Shown: positions 35,560 to 48,615, numbered from the stretch's first letter. The stretch: DNA of 64,000 bases from Cristatella mucedo (GCA_009760855.2 WPIO01000035.1:1956501-2020500); one strand, 5' to 3'. Numbers and translations are program-made. Notes: generated by a model from the sequence alone, not told the origin.

Positions 35560-37405
35560 ATGTCATTAGCCTTAGGTTGAGTCCTATTATCTTTTAAAAA
35601 AGCTATATTCAGACCACTACTCTAGAAAACGAGTTAGACCAGTAGAACTTGAGCAAATGCGCCCCATTCTTTTACCATTCCTATTAAACTGAGTGAAATA
35701 CACCGTGGACGGCTAAACTCATATATTGAAACTTCAAGATTACTTGTAAGTTAGCGACTGTCTTCAGCACTAATCACTCCACAGAATTAGCATTGTTTCA
35801 GGAGTACAGTGACTTAGTCAGAAATGCTTACATGGGTGGAGTATATCTGCTGTTTTGCTCGATATTTCGAATGCTTTTAATACCTATAGATTACCAAGTG
35901 TTTTTGAGTGCCTCTCATCTTGCACTGGCATCACTGGCACTGCTCTGTGGTTCAGGTCCGATCTCAGTGGCAGACTCCTGAGTATACATGTGAGTTAACA
36001 AAGATTATCTGATGTAGGTTAGAAATATGAGTTACCTTTGGTCTGCATGCTTGGTCTGGTTCTTTTCCTGGTTTACACTCTCCCCCTTGCCGGTACGATC
36101 ACCGAGCACAAGCTAGGCCTTAATTTCTCTGTAGATGACCCTCAGTCGTATTTATGCTTAGATCCCTTCCAGCCCTAAGCAACAGCAAATTCTGTCAACT
36201 ACCTTGCGGCATGCATTGATGACGTTTGTTCATGGAGGACCAGACATTTTCTTAAGTTGAATGATGAAGAAACAAACTTTTTAGTTATGGACGAACCAGA
36301 GGTATTAACAGATTAGAAAAGATTAGGCTTACAATAGCCTCCTCAGCACATCTTCTGTTGAATCTCTATGAAATATAAGTGTCAAGTTCCCAAGTCACCT
36401 TTCGTTAAACGACCACTTCAGCTCTACAATCAATTCTGCCTACGTTCAGCTGCTTAGGGCTGCTAAAATTTGGGCTTGTGTAGTCCGGGACATCACATTA
36501 GTTTGTCCATGCATTTTTAATATCCTGTCTTGACTTTTGTAACTCACTTCCTAATATTCTACCGACATGTGCAATCAGTTGATTATAGGTGATAAAAATA
36601 TGTGCAACCTGGCTCATATCTCGTGAGCTTGGCAGCAGCCGCCTCACATCACTTTCTCTTGACCAGGCAGGCTACCAGGCAAGCGACCCATCGACTTCAT
36701 GTTTGTGTCTCTGTCTTATTGGTCCCTTCGTTCTTTGGCTCCAGCCTACCTACTAGATCTGTCCTTCATATGCTTATGCTTGCTGACACTGTGCATGCTG
36801 CCACTGACCACATTTGCATGCTGACCCGGTGCATGTCACTGCTAACCATGTTATTTATGTTGTATGCCTATCAAGAATGATATTAATCACGATTCAATTG
36901 TGTTTCCCTTTGCAGCAAATGTAAAGCGACTAGAAAGAGATGTAGTTCTCTCAGGGCATTAATTATAGATCTACTCCCCCAGGCTATTCATCTTACCTCC
37001 AGCGTTTCGGAATCAAACGGTTTACCTCATACAAAACTCTTTTGGACAGAGTGACTGTAGTTCATCTGCTCCTAAAGCTTCAAACTCACTCGCGACTTCC
37101 GTTACGACATTCCATAACTGCCAAATTTAAACAAAATTGTAAAACCCAAATGCGTAGGCAGCATTTAGTGGGTCACTGTGATTCGCTCAATACGTAATTA
37201 TTTGTGCTGATACTGGTGCATGCTGCACGAATCATACTTGCATGCTGACCCCCTGCTTGGTACCCCTAACCATGCTAATCTCATTGTTTAACAAGCCTCA
37301 TACCTCTCACCACTTAATCTTGTTTCCTTTGCTGCAAATTTAAAGCACATAGAAAAAGATTAGGTTATCTGAAGGCGCTTTATCAAGTGTAATATTCATA
37401 TTGCT
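35560..37405 (+). mobile_element. old LINE, family I
   Basis: Decayed RT from the region before the Y-x-D-D box through the C-terminus, and a 3' UTR ending in a degraded hairpin near 37340-37385. Interrupted by the short nested insertion at 36761-36965. Confidence 0.8.
36761..36965 (+). mobile_element. nested LINE family I tail
   Basis: About 205 bases of family I 3' UTR plus hairpin inserted into the older LINE. The 7-base TAGATCT occurs at both edges (36754-36760 and 36966-36972), as expected for a target-site duplication. Confidence 0.75.
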
Positions 37406-37407
37406 AT

Positions 37408-38300
37408 ACCAAGCAAACGATTGGCAGCAAACGCTCCGAAATTTAATAATGATTTGAACAACTTACTAGTTTTGGGCAAACCAAAGGTCATTCAAAATAT
37501 AAAAGGCTTTAGCTCAAAATTTGCTCTTCCAGGATATCTGCTTTTAAATCAGGGTGATATCTAAGTGTCACTTGGTAAAGTGACTTTTCGTCAGACTACC
37601 ACAAAAGTTACTTAGTCACATCGGCCTACTTTGAGCTAGAAAACATAGCTACAACTCAGACTTGTATAGACAATAATGCCCTGTCTAAGTTTTTCCATTC
37701 GTTTGTGGCATCTGGTCTTTATTTCAGTAACTCACTGATTGCAACTCTACTGGCATACTAATGATAATAATATCAATGCACTTGATAAAACGCCCTCAGA
37801 GAACACAATCTCTTCCAATAATATTAATAATAATAATGCACTTGCTAAAGCGCCCTCAGAGAACCCAATGTCTTTCCAGGTGCTTTACATTTGCTTGTAA
37901 GGGAAATGCCATTGAATGGTGAGTAAAATCATGCTTTATAAACAACATGAATAACATAGTTAGAGGTGACATGCACAGGGTCGCCATGCAAACGTGTTAA
38001 GTGGCAGCATGCACAGTGTCAGCTCGCATATGCACATGAAGGACGAATCACTTGGACCTAGTAAATTCTGTCCTAAACAGGTGTGTTTTAAGTTAATTTT
38101 AATTGTGGTCAAGTCAGGGGATGTTCTTACGCAAGTCAGAAGGGATTTCCATGCATTAGGAGCACACGAACTAAATTCAAGGTCTTCACAAGATTTGAGG
38201 TTTTAGGGGCTAATGTGCAATGAGGTGCTAAAGCTGGTACACAAAATCTGCAGCTAAGCTTGTTTTTCGTGATCGTGGCAGTTGCACTACTTTGGGATGA
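37408..38300 (+). mobile_element. old LINE family I fragment, split
   Basis: RT sequence from the W-x-A-A-N-F region (37408) to S-L-I-A-T-L-L-A-Y near 37756. It resumes at about 38232 with the G-T-Q-N-L-Q-L-S-L region and ends near 38300. The interruption is a minus-strand LINE tail. Confidence 0.7.
37757..38231 (-). mobile_element. nested LINE family I 3' end, double tail
   Basis: Minus-strand 3' UTR and last RT codons. The terminal hairpin segment occurs twice in a row (about 37775-37815 and 37833-37880) separated by an ATT-rich stretch, so either two tails landed together or the end duplicated. Confidence 0.72.
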
Positions 38301-41100
38301 CCTTGCCAAGATGGTTTGGTCCAGTAGTTAAGGAGCATGCCCCTACCAATGTCAAACTACCACCTGCTATTGATCTGCTTGCCCTAACTGAAACTTGGGT
38401 AAAATCGATAAACTGTCCTCTCCGACAATGTAAGAAGCTACCCCATCTGGTTTCTCGTTCTTTCACACCTATAGATCATTCAAAAATGGAGGTGGAGTTG
38501 CTATTGTTGTGCTCTCGAAAATCAACTTCAAGCGATTTGCAGTATCCTCGAAGCTGTATATTGAATCAAATGTCTTGGTCTCATCCAAAAAGAAGCTACC
38601 GATTGTGGCAGTAGTCAATCACCCACCGGGTACCAAATCCTCATTTATCTCAGATTTGCCCATCTCATTTCGATTATTTGTGAAAGAAATCAATCCTTCC
38701 TCGTTATGAGTGACTTCAACGTTCACTTTGATAACTTATCAGACGCTTTCTGCAACGAATTTCGGGCATTAACTGACTCATTGTCTCGTGTCGCTCATGT
38801 GCGTGTCCCTACTCACATTAAGGGTCACACACTCGACCAGATTTTCTCATACAACTACACTTTGTCACCAGCAATCATTACCAAATACTGCTTATCTGAC
38901 CACATGCAGATCTCATTCAATCTACAGCCTATGTTCACCTACTCATCTACAACAGGTGAATTTCGAAACCTCAAGACCCTTAACATCGATGCTTTCCGTG
39001 CGAGAATATCTGATTTACCTCTGCTGCTCATTTCTCCCTTCGATCTGTCATCACTGGTTGATAGCTACAACACGACACTAGCTGACACGCTCGACGAGTT
39101 TGCACATCTGACAAAGCGTACGGTTCGCCCTAGCCCAAGCGGCCTATGGATTACTACAGACATTAAACCAGCCAGGTCTACTAAGCGAAAGCTTGAAAAA
39201 GTATTCAAGAGATCAGGACTGACAGTTTATCGACAAGAACATAAAGACTACTGTAGATCCTACAAATCGATCCTAGCAAATGCCAAGTCTTGCTTCTATA
39301 GAAACATGGTAAAATCACCAATAAACAATCCAAAAATGCTGATGTCGACAATAAACCATCTCCTCAACCGCTCCCAGATTAGCTTTGTACATTATGATCC
39401 TTGTGCTGAACTAGCCAATTGCTTCTCTCGATTCTTTGTACAGAATATAGACAAGATCGGGGAATTCATCCTGCGATGACAACATCCCCTCTAGAATGCT
39501 GTTCCCCGATTCCTGGCTGCACCTCAATGTCTACATTTAAGCAGGTCACTAGTGAGCTAGTTCAGAAGTTCGTATCTCAATCAAAGAAGACAACCAGTCT
39601 TGTATACCCTATTCCCACTTTCATCCTCTGACGTTGCATTGATCTGCAGCGGCCATGCATACATAACATCATTAATATGTCATTAGCCTTAGGTCATGTC
39701 CCAGCACCTTTAAAAAATGCTGTAGTCCGGCCACTTCTCAAAAAAGCCACTCTAGATCATAAGAACTTAAGCAACTACCTCTCAGTCTTCGTTTTACCAT
39801 TCCTATCAAAGACACTGGAACGGGTCGCGGCAGACCAGCTGAACTAATATATTAAAACAACACACCCTGCTAGTAACATTAGTCTGGCTTTAGAGCTAAT
39901 CACTCCACAGATTCAGCATTGCTTAGGGAATACAACGACCTACTTAGGAATGCAGACATGGGTAGAGTAACTCTGCGTGTTTTGCTCAATCTTTCGGCAG
40001 CTTTTGATACCATCGATCACAAAATTCTTCTAGAGCACCTAACATCTCGCTTGGCATCACTGGCACTGGTCTGTAGTGGTTCAGGTCCTATCTCAGTGGG
40101 AGACTCCAGAGTATTATTGTGAATGGACTAAGATCATCTGAGGTACCTTTGAAATATTAGGTACCTCAGGGCTCCGTGCTAGGTCCGGTTCTTTTCACGG
40201 TTTTTATGCTCCCTGTTGCTGATGTGATAGCCAAGCACAACCTAGGCTTTCACATATATTCGACTGACACTCCATTGTACCTTTGCTTCAACGCCTCCCT
40301 GCCTTCGAGCACCTCAAATTCTCTCATCTCACTTGCTGCACGTGTTAATAGCATTCCCAAATGGATGGCCGCAAATTTTCAAAAAATAACTTACTAGTTA
40401 TTGGCAAACCCAGTGTGATTCACACATTTAAAAGGCTGACGCTCAAAATTGGCTCTGCCAGCATATCTCTAGTTTAATCAGATCGCAATCTAGGTGGAAT
40501 ATTCCAAAGCAACCTCTAGTTAGACGACCATATCAGCTTCACGGTCAAATCTGCCTATTTTCAGCTTCATAACATTGCAAAAATTTGGGCTTGTTTAGAT
40601 AAGGATACCACGTCCAAGCTAGTCCATGCATTTGTGACAACCTGTCTTGACTTCTGCAACTCACGGCTGACTGGCCTACTGTCATGTGCGACCAGGCAAT
40701 TGCAGCTGGTGCAAAACTTTGCAGCTTGGCTTGTCTGTCGTGAGCATGGCAGTTGCCACATTACTCCACTTCTCGCCGTCCTGCACTAGCTACCAGTTAG
40801 ACGACTTCAAGGTTTTGTAGCTTACTTATAGGTCACTTCATTCTTTGGCTCCAGCCTATCTCTCAGATGTAGTCCCCTTCAGGCCAAGCATCGTACCACT
40901 CACTTTTTGGAATACAACAGTCTACAAATACTTCCTACAAACCTCAAATTCTTTAGAGACCGTGCATTTAGTTTGTAGGCTCCCAAAGCCTGGAACTCTC
41001 TCCCGACCTGTGTCAGAATATCACTTGACCAGTCCACATTTAAAAAGAACTTCAAAAAAACCTTATTAAGTGCATTCCTATTATTATTATTATTATTAAC
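38300..41100 (+). mobile_element. LINE family I with endonuclease and RT, decayed
   Basis: Most complete family I copy. Endonuclease: L-L-A-L-T-E-T-W-V (38369-38400), then V-N-H-P-P-G, S-D-F-N-V-H-F-D (from 38707), G-H-T-L-D-Q-I-F and S-D-H-M-Q-I. The open frame 38706-39479 (257 codons) spans its C-terminal half and the linker. RT follows: L-N-L-S-A-A-F-D-T-I-D-H near 39990-40020, the P-Q-G-S-V-L-G-P region near 40170, and Y-S-T-D-T-P-L-Y where YADD should be. The C-terminus ends near 41060. The normal 3' UTR is absent: the frame's end is joined directly to AAGTGCATT and (ATT)n at 41068-41097. Confidence 0.85.
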
Positions 41101-41194
41101 TGTGTTTGATGGTTCGAGCCCACTGTCATAAGTGAAGCTCCTGAATATTGATTAAGTTATTCCGGCTGCTATACAAATCAATGATGTTTTTTAT

Positions 41195-41740
41195 ACTTGT
41201 ACCGGCTACCAGTCAAATAAAGCATCGATTTCAAGTGTGTGGTATTCAATTGTTCTCTCTTTTAATTTGTTTGGCTGATGAGTGCACAATCAAATTTCCT
41301 CGCCAACGAGGTGTACATCGTACCAGTTGTCTTTGAGAATCAAACAGTTTACCTGTAGCACGTGCAAAGTTCACGTCCTTATGCAACCATGCCTTAAGTT
41401 CCTACACTTCCAAAGCCTGGAAATCACTCCTGACATTCGACACAGCATCTGCCGACATTTCCTCATTTGAATTGAAACTAAAATAGCATTTAATTACAAC
41501 AGCATTTATCGGGACCCTGTGATTTTTTTCTCTACGTGCCTATATCTGATGAAACTGTGCGATTTGCCATTGATCACACTTGCATGCTGACCTTGTGCAC
41601 ATCACTACCTAACCATGTTAGTTCTGGTGTTTATTGAGCATATTACCAGTAACCATTGATCATGCTTTTTTGCAGCAAATTTAAACAGCATTGAGAAAGT
41701 TTGAGTTTTCCGAGAGCACTACATCGAAGATGTAATTAAT
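41195..41740 (+). mobile_element. old LINE family I 3' fragment
   Basis: RT C-terminus from the L-P-V-K-Q-R region, then 3' UTR and degraded hairpin (41690-41730). No intact frame. Confidence 0.72.
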
Positions 41741-41845
41741 TTCTTCATTTTAGCAGATTTTAGCACTTACGTTTTAAAATTATTTCGCCAGTAAAATGTA
41801 TTACCAGGTAGGGACAAAAAATGAGCTATTACCAATAGTTAAATA

Positions 41846-41873
41846 CACACATACACACACACACACACACACA
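41846..41873. repeat. (CA)n microsatellite
   Basis: About 28 bases of CA dinucleotide. Confidence 0.9.
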
Positions 41874-42273
41874 TAAAAAATACGAAGTGGCTTTTTTGAA
41901 CCAGGCAAATCCATCTAATTTATTGTAGTAAAACCTGTTTTGTAATTTTTTTATCTAGGATAGCATATGTTGGAATAATATATTAGGAAGAGGCTATGGT
42001 CGAGATAATTCATGTCTGTAATTCAGCTAATAATATTAAGAAACTTGCAAATGAACCTATCAAAATAGTCATGGAATTGTGGATAAATAATGACGATTAC
42101 ATATAGTGAAGACTGCAATTTCGTGATCATGACCTTCTTTATCGGAGAAAATGTGTGCAGACGCTAATATGCTTTGTTTTAAAAATAAGTATAAAGAATA
42201 ATACTTTTGTACATCGCATTGTGACCTGTTTCAGATTAAATTAGAGTGTTTTAACGAAAATCCCTGTTTTTAG

Positions 42274-42693
42274 GTTCAAGTCAACTATATCACATAGGGT
42301 CAATCTCAGGCGACCGGTTTACCGAAGTAAGCCATAATCTAAGCCTCAAGTGCAATGGTAATTTCCCGATGGATAAATTTCGATTTGTCACCTTTGAACA
42401 AAAGCGACTGCCTAAATATGGTGAAACTCCTTCCACTCAATTGGCGTATCAAATAAGTTCTAGAATAAATACGACTGTATCTACGGAAGCTTCGATAGCC
42501 AATACAAATGTAGGAAAGAGAAGATTAAGCTGTAGGTCAACAAGCAGTTCAGGTAGCACCATCACCTGCGAGTTAAGCATGATATCGGTCACGAAAGATT
42601 ATACTGGTTTATATGGATGCATCTACAACTCCCATTTGTCACCTAATAGTTTGCCAGCCACAAATCAGCGATACGAAGCTTTTCTCGTTGGAG
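42274..42693 (+). CDS. Ig-like exon, type C (V-like domain)
   Basis: 420 bases, 140 codons, open throughout. The acceptor is ctgtttttag|GT at 42273 and the donor GGAG|gtaaaa at 42693, both phase 1. The encoded domain starts G-S-S-Q-L-Y. It has L-S-L-K-C (B-strand cysteine) and ends with M-I-S-V-T-K-D-Y-T-G-L-Y-G-C, the D-x-G-x-Y-x-C signature of V- and I-set Ig domains. The C-strand Trp appears replaced by Phe (F-R-F-V-T-F). Two further Cys (R-L-S-C, T-I-T-C) could form an extra disulfide. N-glycosylation sequons are visible (N-L-S, N-T-T). Presumed outermost domain of a secreted or membrane receptor. I know no named family it clearly belongs to; no other C-type exon was found here. Confidence 0.8.
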
Positions 42694-45600
42694 GTAAAAT
42701 CGCTGATTCGTTTAAAACAAAGCCAGCATGTCCTTAGTAATAGTTGCTGCATAGTATTTTTGATCATATCACTGCAGTGTAATGTACATGTTTTATCATT
42801 GATGTACTTCTGTGAACCATCATTTTGTTGCAGCTGATTAAGTTAGTGCTTATTCATGACTTTTTTAAAGCTTATTCAGTTACAGCAAAAAGTTTCTAAG
42901 GATGCTTCAAAATTAAAGCTGCTGGTAAATACTTGTTGACATTTCTAATTTTCGGGAAATTGCTTACTATTAGCACCTACAAGCACAGGGGCCCAAACCA
43001 CAATTACTGGTCATTTTTTTAGTTTTTTAGCTTTTCTCGTGCACCGTAAACCCTATGATTCTATACTATCAGTCTTCTTTGTTAGGCTTATTGCTTAAAA
43101 GCTCACGTTAGAGAGATAGACTTCCAGGCATCAGATGTGACGTTATGCTGAGAATAGCCCTCGTTGTTTGGGGACCTATTAATGTAGTAACAAACTGGAT
43201 TGGGAATTACTTCAACCGATAAAATGCCTAATCAAGCTAGCATAGCTATCTGAAGGTTATAGAGAACACGCAAAATTAGGCTATAGCCTGATGATGTGAC
43301 CATTGAAAGTGATTGAGGAGGTGTGTAGTCTTGGGTCTGGAACTTTCAAGACAGGCCATTAATAGACACCTTGTTCCTAACGGCAGGCTTGTAGTGTTTT
43401 AATTTAATGGCTAATTTAGTGTGACTATAACTAGGCGATGTAAAATATAAAACATTGGGACTCACTATATATTGCAAAGGCTGCAGTTAGTTATTGATAT
43501 GCGACCCAAGATCCAGACTTTCTTATTACTAAACTGCTTTTGGATCGGTGTTCAGCGATTCTAATAACGATAGTATTTTCAATATCAATTTATTAGGTTT
43601 TCTCATAACTAGCTTCTAAAATTAACTTGATTTTTCTGTCAACTAATCAATCGAGACGTGGAAAAAAGGATGTAGATAGTAAAGTTACCAAAACTGGATC
43701 TATGCAAACAATTAGCAGCATATTTTAGTAAAAAGTTAAATTACCAGGACTGGAGCTGTGCAATAAACTCAGTGCATAGTCTGCCAAAATAAATGGGTAT
43801 ATTTGTTATCTATTAAAGAGGAAATGTGAAATTTGAGCTCGCAGGTTGAAGTGTTTTGAGAACCTAATATTTAAGGGGTCATGGAATTAGCAGTAAACTA
43901 TCAATACTGTTACACTGAGCCCTTTAAATGCGACTAAACTAAAACGATAGTAGTACTAGGCAAGTGACACCTAAGTGAGATGAAAGTCCCCACATGATGC
44001 CATCATCATAAATGGCATTGAAATTGTACCTGAAATTCTCTAGGAGAGCGGTCTTTCTTCCTTATCTATGAAACATTATCTACGAATTCCTTATACAGCT
44101 CTGCTTATCTTACTTTTAAAAGCGATCGCTTACACGACTAATTTAAATATGATTTCTGAAATGAATATTTTGATATAGTAGTTTAACCGGTTTGAGACCG
44201 ATAGAAAAGTATGCATACTTGCGAGTTTTAGGAAACGCTAGTGTGGTTAGACTGCTTAATTCCTTGAAGGAAGTTTAAGAGCCTATCTATTCTAATAGGG
44301 CTGGAAAACTGACTTTAGGTATTTTAGTGAATAAATTAGGTATAGTTGTAAGTTGTAATATTAAAGAATTGTGAAACGTATGAGGTTTACGTGAGACTCA
44401 AAAAGTATTTATTCTTCATATGAAGAGGTAATCTTGGAGGTGACATCCGAATGGGTAATCTTGTTAAAATATAAGCATGCTTCGATCAAGATCTAGTGGT
44501 TGACTTGTTTGGAGGCGTTACAGTATCACCAGTCTCTTAAACATCTGTCTTGCTGGAAATGGGTTACTTAGGCATTAAATTAAAGAAGTTTCGTTGATGA
44601 ATATGTTTCCGAATATGGCACCTTGTCCAGTGATTCGCTTAATTGCCAAGGCTGAGGATAGGACTATATAAGCATAGTATAAGTATAATATAATACATAG
44701 TGTAGTATAAGCGTGTAGGTTAAGCAAGTGGTGCATGATTATCAGTACCAGTTTTGATCGAATAAGGTAAAAAAAATACTCTCGCCAGAGTTATACTATT
44801 GAGAAGATTCGTATATTGTAATTTGAATGCTACTTTAATGGTTGTTAATTAGCATGCTTTTAAACGAAGCCACCTGCAAGTTCAACCCCAAAAACCTAAT
44901 AATTATGCTTCCCTTAAAAACGAATCGTCCTTACCGTAGCTTTTTTTTCCGCCAGGCAACAGCTAGAACCTAACCATCAAACTAGGTGCATCTGTCTAGT
45001 CCAGTCCAGTAATTATCTACTTAACTCACCGTGGAATTAATGCCAATGTACATTGACTCTTAGTCTGAATGCACGATTGCTGACTTCAATATGAAGATAT
45101 TGGTAACACCTGAAGTAAACAGAACTTGTATTCACCGGAAAGAGACGAGATTTGACAGACAGATCGTTTTATTACCCAAATATTACTTGGAAACCATTGT
45201 CAGCTGAATTATTGTGCAAGAGGTATAGTAAAAAACACAGATTTAGGAAACAACGAAAATTTATTAGGAACACAATAGTTCAAGGATGTATTCAACCAAA
45301 CAGTAGAGGCTAAAAACCTTCCAGCAATAGAGCACTAATCAATACTAGGGGTAAAAAATGTGCCCCATTTTTTTAACATGTAACAAAGGGCTAAACTGCA
45401 GTAAAAATCTTTTTACGCGAATCGCAGTAGGAAACAAACTTGCTGCATCCCCACTCTGATGAGTGATTTCGTTTAGTCCTTACCCGTTGAAACTCTAAAA
45501 TTCCGAAGCCTAGAGGGTTTCTTTGCAGAAATACATTGTGATCACGTTTGCGAAGTTCACAATTCGGACGGTCAAATTTCAACAAAATTTCCATGTTTCA

Positions 45601-45839
45601 ATTATTGGACACTTGTTTGGCTAACAAAAGTGATATCATTCGTGCTAAAAAATCCCATATTAGGTCAGAAATATCGAATGACTGGTCGGAGATTTCAATG
45701 CAGCAGCTATAATGTTCTAAAATGAAATACCGATAATTTCTACTACATGTACTATTTATAGTATTTTGATTAACTTGATTTAATTGAAATTTCTAGCAAT
45801 TTCAGTACATAGATTGTAGCATATTTAAAGTGCCTAGCA
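42694..45839. other. presumed intron, nothing recognised
   Basis: AT-rich, unusually free of recognisable LINE sequence for this window. No supported feature. Confidence 0.45.
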
Positions 45840-45930
45840 ATAGATAATTATAATAATATTAACACTACTCTTGATAAAGCACTCCAAGTGAGCGAGCTCT
45901 ATCACTTTCTCGGGGCTTAAGTTATATGAG
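45840..45930 (-). mobile_element. LINE/SINE tail relic
   Basis: ATT-rich start followed by a degraded version of the family I terminal hairpin (CTTGATAAAGCACTC..). Too short to assign further. Confidence 0.5.
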
Positions 45931-46135
45931 TGTACTATAAACAATATTTTTCTTATAACTTATCTATAACTATAAAATAACTAGGTTGTTTCGTTATAGG
46001 TGATATATTTTACAAAGAAGTTGAAGCACATGGACACCGAATTTCATTAAATGCAAGCTTGTCTTACATTATGATATGGCAATTTTGTCACTGTGCACTG
46101 AAATCAGGCAAGCTAATTTTGTCGTTTCTTTTCAG

Positions 46136-46504
46136 AAAAACTCTGCGTTTGGACCAGTCACCGAGAACAACTAGAGGAATGGTTTATAGGCCTTGCTTAC
46201 TTTGTCTGCTGCCTATGCTCGGATTGGTTAGGCGATTACAACTACCCATTAAAAGCTACATTTCACTCGAATGCTCTTAACGAGATGCGTCCTAATGAAA
46301 GACAGGAATTCGAGCAATCTGGAAGAATCCATAGCCGCCACATCGGAAAACAGGAGTGTGACTCAAGATCCACTTTTATCGTTCCAAGGATGACCGGTGC
46401 GGCTGGTGAAATTTGGGTAATTTGTACGTTGGATTTTCAAAATCAGTATCTAACTCAAGGAGTTTCAATCTACTCAGACAAACTAAGAAAGAAAATCCAG
46501 TTAG
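46136..46504 (+). CDS. Ig-like exon, type B (B2), intact
   Basis: 369 bases, 123 codons, open. The acceptor is tttcttttcag|AA at 46135 and the donor TTAG|gtacgt (strong) at 46504, phase 1 at both ends. Key residues: L-C-V-W near the start, W-F-I-G-L-A-Y-F-V-C-C-L-C-S-D-W, then E-C-D-S-R-S-T-F-I-V-P and, 22 residues after that Cys, V-I-C. The last segment (G-E-I-W-V-I-C-T-L-D-F) resembles an Ig F-strand, with the first Cys block as B-strand, though the paired and clustered cysteines are unusual. It aligns across its length with the exons at 6191 and 62905. The preceding 46004-46105 is also open after its own acceptor, in another frame. Presumably a second-position extracellular domain after the V-like domain at 42274. 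Confidence 0.8.
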
Positions 46505-47269
46505 GTACGTTCCATGTGGTTGCTGATCAATAATATTAATAAGTTCAATATAATTTCGAATGCATTATGTTGGTAGGTTGTTGATAGAGACCTAGCTAAA
46601 TAGGATTGGCATAAGTACTTCAGGCATTTGCGAGTAAGCATACCTAATAAACAATAGATGTATCTCCATGTGCTACGAAGTGGTGATTTTATGTTGAAAA
46701 TCAACTACTGTTCGAAAGTTTCTAAACCAATTGAGCTTATTATTTGATAATAAGAAGGATTTCATTTATAGGTATACAGTGAAACTTAAATTGGAATGAA
46801 TTTTGTCTTAAGATAAAGCTCCTTAAGTAACTGTCTTTAAAGCTTGAAGGCATGGCACTTCCTAACCTATTAAAGATTAATAACTCTTCTTAAAAGCCTG
46901 CTAAATCCTCTAGAGTCTGTAAAACTGTTCTTTTAACCCAACGTTTATTTCACAATCACCTTAGTAAATTTATTCAACAAGATGCATACAGTTACTTTTC
47001 TGTTTTAAAGGAGACAGACTCACATAGAGAATAAATCACAGTTATTTGTTAAGGAGCACTATAGAATTAACGGTCTGCACCGACTGGTAAGTAAAAATGT
47101 CTTAGATATAGGTAGCTAATAGAGACTCTCACTGATTCAAATGTACTGGTTACTTTATGGTTATGGTTCCTATTGGTATTGAACGACCCTTGTAAAAATT
47201 ATATTACACTTGCTTCCTCTGAAGCAAATACTAGGGTAAAGTTTTAGTACAACAATTTATGTGGTCTGT
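46505..47269. other. presumed intron, nothing recognised
   Basis: No supported feature. Confidence 0.45.
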
Positions 47270-47850
47270 TCACAGTCGATCTCTTTCATAAATTATCATA
47301 CCACGGGATCGAACGAAGGAAGACTGGGCTGGAGTGGCAGAATTTCACATTTGATCTAGTTTTTCGCAAGTTTTTGTCAGGACTGAAACGTTTTTGAAAG
47401 GCTCTGAGTCATGACCTGAAGACACGGGCACGTTTATTATTAATTTTGAAAATGCAAGCAGCTAATATACACATTTTAAAAGGAAGCAATTTGAAATAGA
47501 GCATAAAATAATAGTAGTCTTCTTATTTTGGGGAAATAATTTTAGAATGTGAACACTCGAGGACTGAATAAATGACGACATAGAGGTGCCTGACAAAATT
47601 GAGTGGCTTGAGACCACAATGGATGCTGCTACACTAGAGATGGGCACTCAAATAGTATCTATCGTTCTGAAAAAGAAGTCAGATGGTCATAAGCAAGACT
47701 CAGTAAACAGCAGAAATTGGAGTTGTAAAGAAGAGGGTCGATCTTAAGCAGTCGGTCAGACCTAATGCACTGCCCCCACAGCAATTGGAATAATGCTCGA
47801 GCTGGAAGCGTTTAGTTGTGGGCAGGCATAGTTTTTCATATTTTGAAAGA
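47270..47850 (-). mobile_element. very old LINE fragment
   Basis: Patchy minus-strand resemblance to 28560-28870 (for example the GGCTCTGAGTCATGACCTGA stretch), i.e. the RT N-terminal region. No frame survives. 47851-48394 beyond it is unassigned. Confidence 0.4.
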
Positions 47851-48394
47851 AACATTGCTAAACAAGTTATACAATTTACTCAATCCTTGATTTACATTGT
47901 TGTCAAATATCACAGACCGTAGCAATGCTTTTCATTATTGATGGGGGTTCGTTGATTGCCTTATTAATCGTCACTGTTGGAGGCTATCTGGGCTAGAGGA
48001 CACTCGCCGTTCTACGGATTGGCATTGTGCAGGACAGCACCTGTACTTCTACGACATAGACCGTCACTAAAGATGAAACCATTGCTGAATATTACCTAAT
48101 GAGCACAAAATGTGCTAACATTAAGTAAACACGGGGAGTTTTACATTACTTATAGTTTTGCATTACTGAAGACTTTTTCGTTACTGGTTGCATGTCGAGA
48201 GCCACCTTCATGAAAATTTTGTGAATCATTATCCCTAAGCAAACATATTACTGGCTTGGCACGTAGATATGAACATGGACTCTTCCACTTCAAAATCGTT
48301 TTACTGTCGAGCGCTGTGATGGAAATACATTGAATGTCCAATGTACAGAACTATGGAGGTAATCAAGAGTTCCAGCATTTACTGTTTTAATTGT

Positions 48395-48615
48395 AATCAT
48401 CCTTATATGCTTTTGCTTGCTGACAATGTTGCATGCTGCCACTTACCGCACTTGCTTGCTGTTCCTGTGCATGTTACCCCCAGCCATGCTATTTTTGTAA
48501 TTTATCAAGCATTACAGTACTCACTATTTTCTCTTGATTCATCTCCAGTAAATGTAAGGTGCCTTGAAAGAGATTGGGTTCCCTGAGGGAGCTGCATCAA
48601 GTGTATTATAGTTGT
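48395..48615 (+). mobile_element. LINE family I tail fragment
   Basis: Only the 3' UTR, the hairpin (GGTGCCTTGAAAGAGATTG.. CTGAGGGAGCT) and an ATT/TTTA end. No RT codons. Confidence 0.7.
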
